Below, one piece after another: positions 62,139 through 64,000 of a DNA stretch of 64,000 nucleotides. Each line of letters begins with the position of its first letter. The stretch's first letter is position 1. The stretch lies in NCBI GenBank assembly GCA_009617715.1, contig VTFK01000043.1, forward strand, positions 496,001 through 560,000, given 5' to 3'. The notes beneath the pieces were generated by a model. That model was not told the origin of the DNA and searched no databases. It saw nothing but the letters and a program-made list of their open reading frames with translations. The translations under genes were made by a program, and so were the position numbers. This DNA is from Plectrocnemia conspersa. Its lineage: Eukaryota; Arthropoda; Insecta; Trichoptera; Polycentropodidae.

Positions 62139-64000
62139 TAATAACATACCGCACAGTCAGTTTTTAATTTAATACGTAATAAATATATTTAGTTATTATT
62201 TATTAATTTGTTTATCAAATAATTATAACATTACAATGGTCAGAAATAATAAATGGTTATGTCAATCAACTTTAAATGAAACTTTAAACATTAAATTATT
62301 ATTACCTAATAGAAAAGCATTGTTTAAAACTGAATGTATAGGTATATCTTATCTTTATTCACTCTTATGTTTAAACGTGAATAAACAAGCATAATATTAT
62401 TTTTAATACAATAAAATCTTTTATAATTAGTAATAACGTAATAGTACAGATTTATTAATTAAATTATATTATTGCGTAATAATGCCGCCATTTTGAATCC
62501 TTTGACAATTGGAGGTGCGCAAATTTTAATTAAATACGGCATTCTAAAATCAAATTCCGGCATGTAATTAGGCCTCCTTAAAACGTAGATATAAAATTAA
62601 TCTGTGATTTTTGAATTGAAATATCAATAATAAATACAGTAATTTTGTTATTTGCTTAGCATCTATTTTTTAGATTTGCTTAATATGCATAAATTTATAA
62701 TTCAGATAAAAAGGTTTTAAATTATACACTAATATTCAATAGCCTTTTTTGCTGACATTTACCCTTGTCATTTTATTTTTTTATTATAACATATAGATAT
62801 GTATATAAAAGTAAAATAAGATTTCCTTGAAACTTGGCTCAGAAGAGATTGTTTCATATTTTAAAGAAATATACTTATTTTTGTTTTGTATTCTCAAGAA
62901 AAACACTTAAAGAGCTGTCACACCAATGATATAATAATAATACAATACAACAAAAAAATAATTGTACATATCTCTATTCAGCGCATTTTTTTTTATTTAT
63001 TCTCATCAATGACATTTTATTGTGAACAGTAAATTTGATAACTTTAGATTAATAAATCATGTATTAGAAGCAATTTAATATTATAATAGATTTAATTTAT
63101 CATACCCAATTATAAAATGATAACATATTTATTAAAACGACGACTATTTTCATATAAATATGTGTAAAACCATTCTAAAAAAATCAGTCGTTTATATTAT
63201 ATATTTTTCCAATATTATCATAGTGTTTGCTTGTTTTTTTGTTATATAATGAAAAATACTATTCATTGGAAATTGTCCTTTTGTTCGACTGATCAACATA
63301 CGTCCCATCTCAACGACGAACAAATAGAACAAGAAAGCTCGAACCCGAAGGGAGAGGTTCAGAACAAAGTTGATTTAGATAAATAAGATAAGGCATGAAT
63401 AAAATAAAAAAGACGTCAAAACTTATATGAATTAATTTTCAAACATAGAAATAAAATCAATAAAATTGCTCTGTCGATTCTCGCAAAAAGTTAAAGTGCC
63501 AATCAAAAAGTGTCAGATTGATAAAAAAATCAGATTAAAATTATGTAATCATTTTTTTAATTACTCTCATAAACCTATGTCAATTAAATTTAGTAAAAAT
63601 ATATTGTGTTTCAATCAATTATACTATCATAAAATTATTTTATTGTATTCAAAACAATATAAGTCAAATGCTTTTTTTTAATAAGAAAATACAATGTATT
63701 TTATTTATGTTGGATTTAGTAATTTATTTGCCAAGATATAATTATCAAAAATATATAGATATTAACTGTGAATTTTAATTCACAAATTTGTTCCTACAAA
63801 CACTTAAAGTTTGAAATTGTTTTTATGGCTTTCATTTAAATGAGTACCCGTCGTTCAAATAAAGCAATATTAGCCGTTAAAATTCATGGATTAAATTACT
63901 GCGATAAAGGCAGTTTGTTGTTCTACTACCGAAGCGAAATCACAAAACTATAATCAATTGATAAGGTGTCAAGTGAATTATCTGTCTTATCAATAAAGAT
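62139..64000. other. AT-rich stretch to the window end
   Basis: No gene recognised. Slightly GC-raised patches at 62480-62590 and 63285-63370 are unassigned. Confidence 0.35.

Overview
The window reads as an insect-type nuclear genome segment. It is strongly AT-rich, has spliceosomal exons with GT-AG borders, tRNA-derived SINEs, hAT and Tc1/mariner DNA transposons, several non-LTR retrotransposon families and a Penelope-like fragment. There is no bacterial operon structure, rRNA gene, CRISPR array or recognisable virus. I cannot name the order or species. Nearly all short ORFs are chance ORFs or slices of decayed mobile elements; long uninterrupted coding regions are absent.

Host genes. The best gene is on the + strand: a signal-peptide exon (41495-41617), an exon opening a fibronectin type III-like domain (45754-45874) and a continuation (55074-55171). 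Acceptors, donors and codon phases (0, 1, 0) all fit. It looks like the start of a secreted or cell-surface protein whose later exons are not recognised here, with introns of about 4 and 9 kb full of transposon debris. A second coding candidate (56459-56508 plus 56693-56888) encodes an unrecognised N-terminus and needs an unusual TG acceptor. A weaker candidate first exon lies at 4605-4748.

Mobile elements by region. 3.2-4.1 kb: non-LTR endonuclease and RT pieces in opposite orientations. 7.1 kb: RT start. 8.85-9.6 kb: RT C-terminus interrupted by a hAT-like end. 10.4 and 14.4 kb: retroelement 3' ends. 16.0 and 22.5 kb: related foldback sequences. 18.9 kb: SINE. 22.4-24.4 kb: complete but dead hAT element with target-site duplication. 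25.6-26.7 kb: RT remnant split by a 241-bp (TA)n tract. 27.1-28.0 kb: a foldback element and a 207-bp hAT MITE. 28.8 and 31.7 kb: SINE-like copies. 40.3-43.9 kb: three retroelement remnants. 47.5-49.3 kb: Jockey-like RT next to a Penelope-like fragment. 52.2-52.6 kb: another Jockey-like remnant. 55.2-55.8 kb: dead Tc1 transposase inside the intron after the third FN3-gene exon. 59.9 kb: SINE. 60.6-61.9 kb: RT remnant carrying a near-identical 0.46-kb tandem duplication.

A few compact GC-richer islands (4.5, 10.9, 17.2, 35.7, 49.9 kb) stand out from the AT-rich background and are the best places to look for promoters, conserved elements or unrecognised exons. I found no new multi-gene system. 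The most unusual items are the conserved 3' hairpin shared by six retroelement ends, the microsatellite inside an RT reading frame, the twin foldbacks, several pre-miRNA-like hairpins and the TG splice acceptor.
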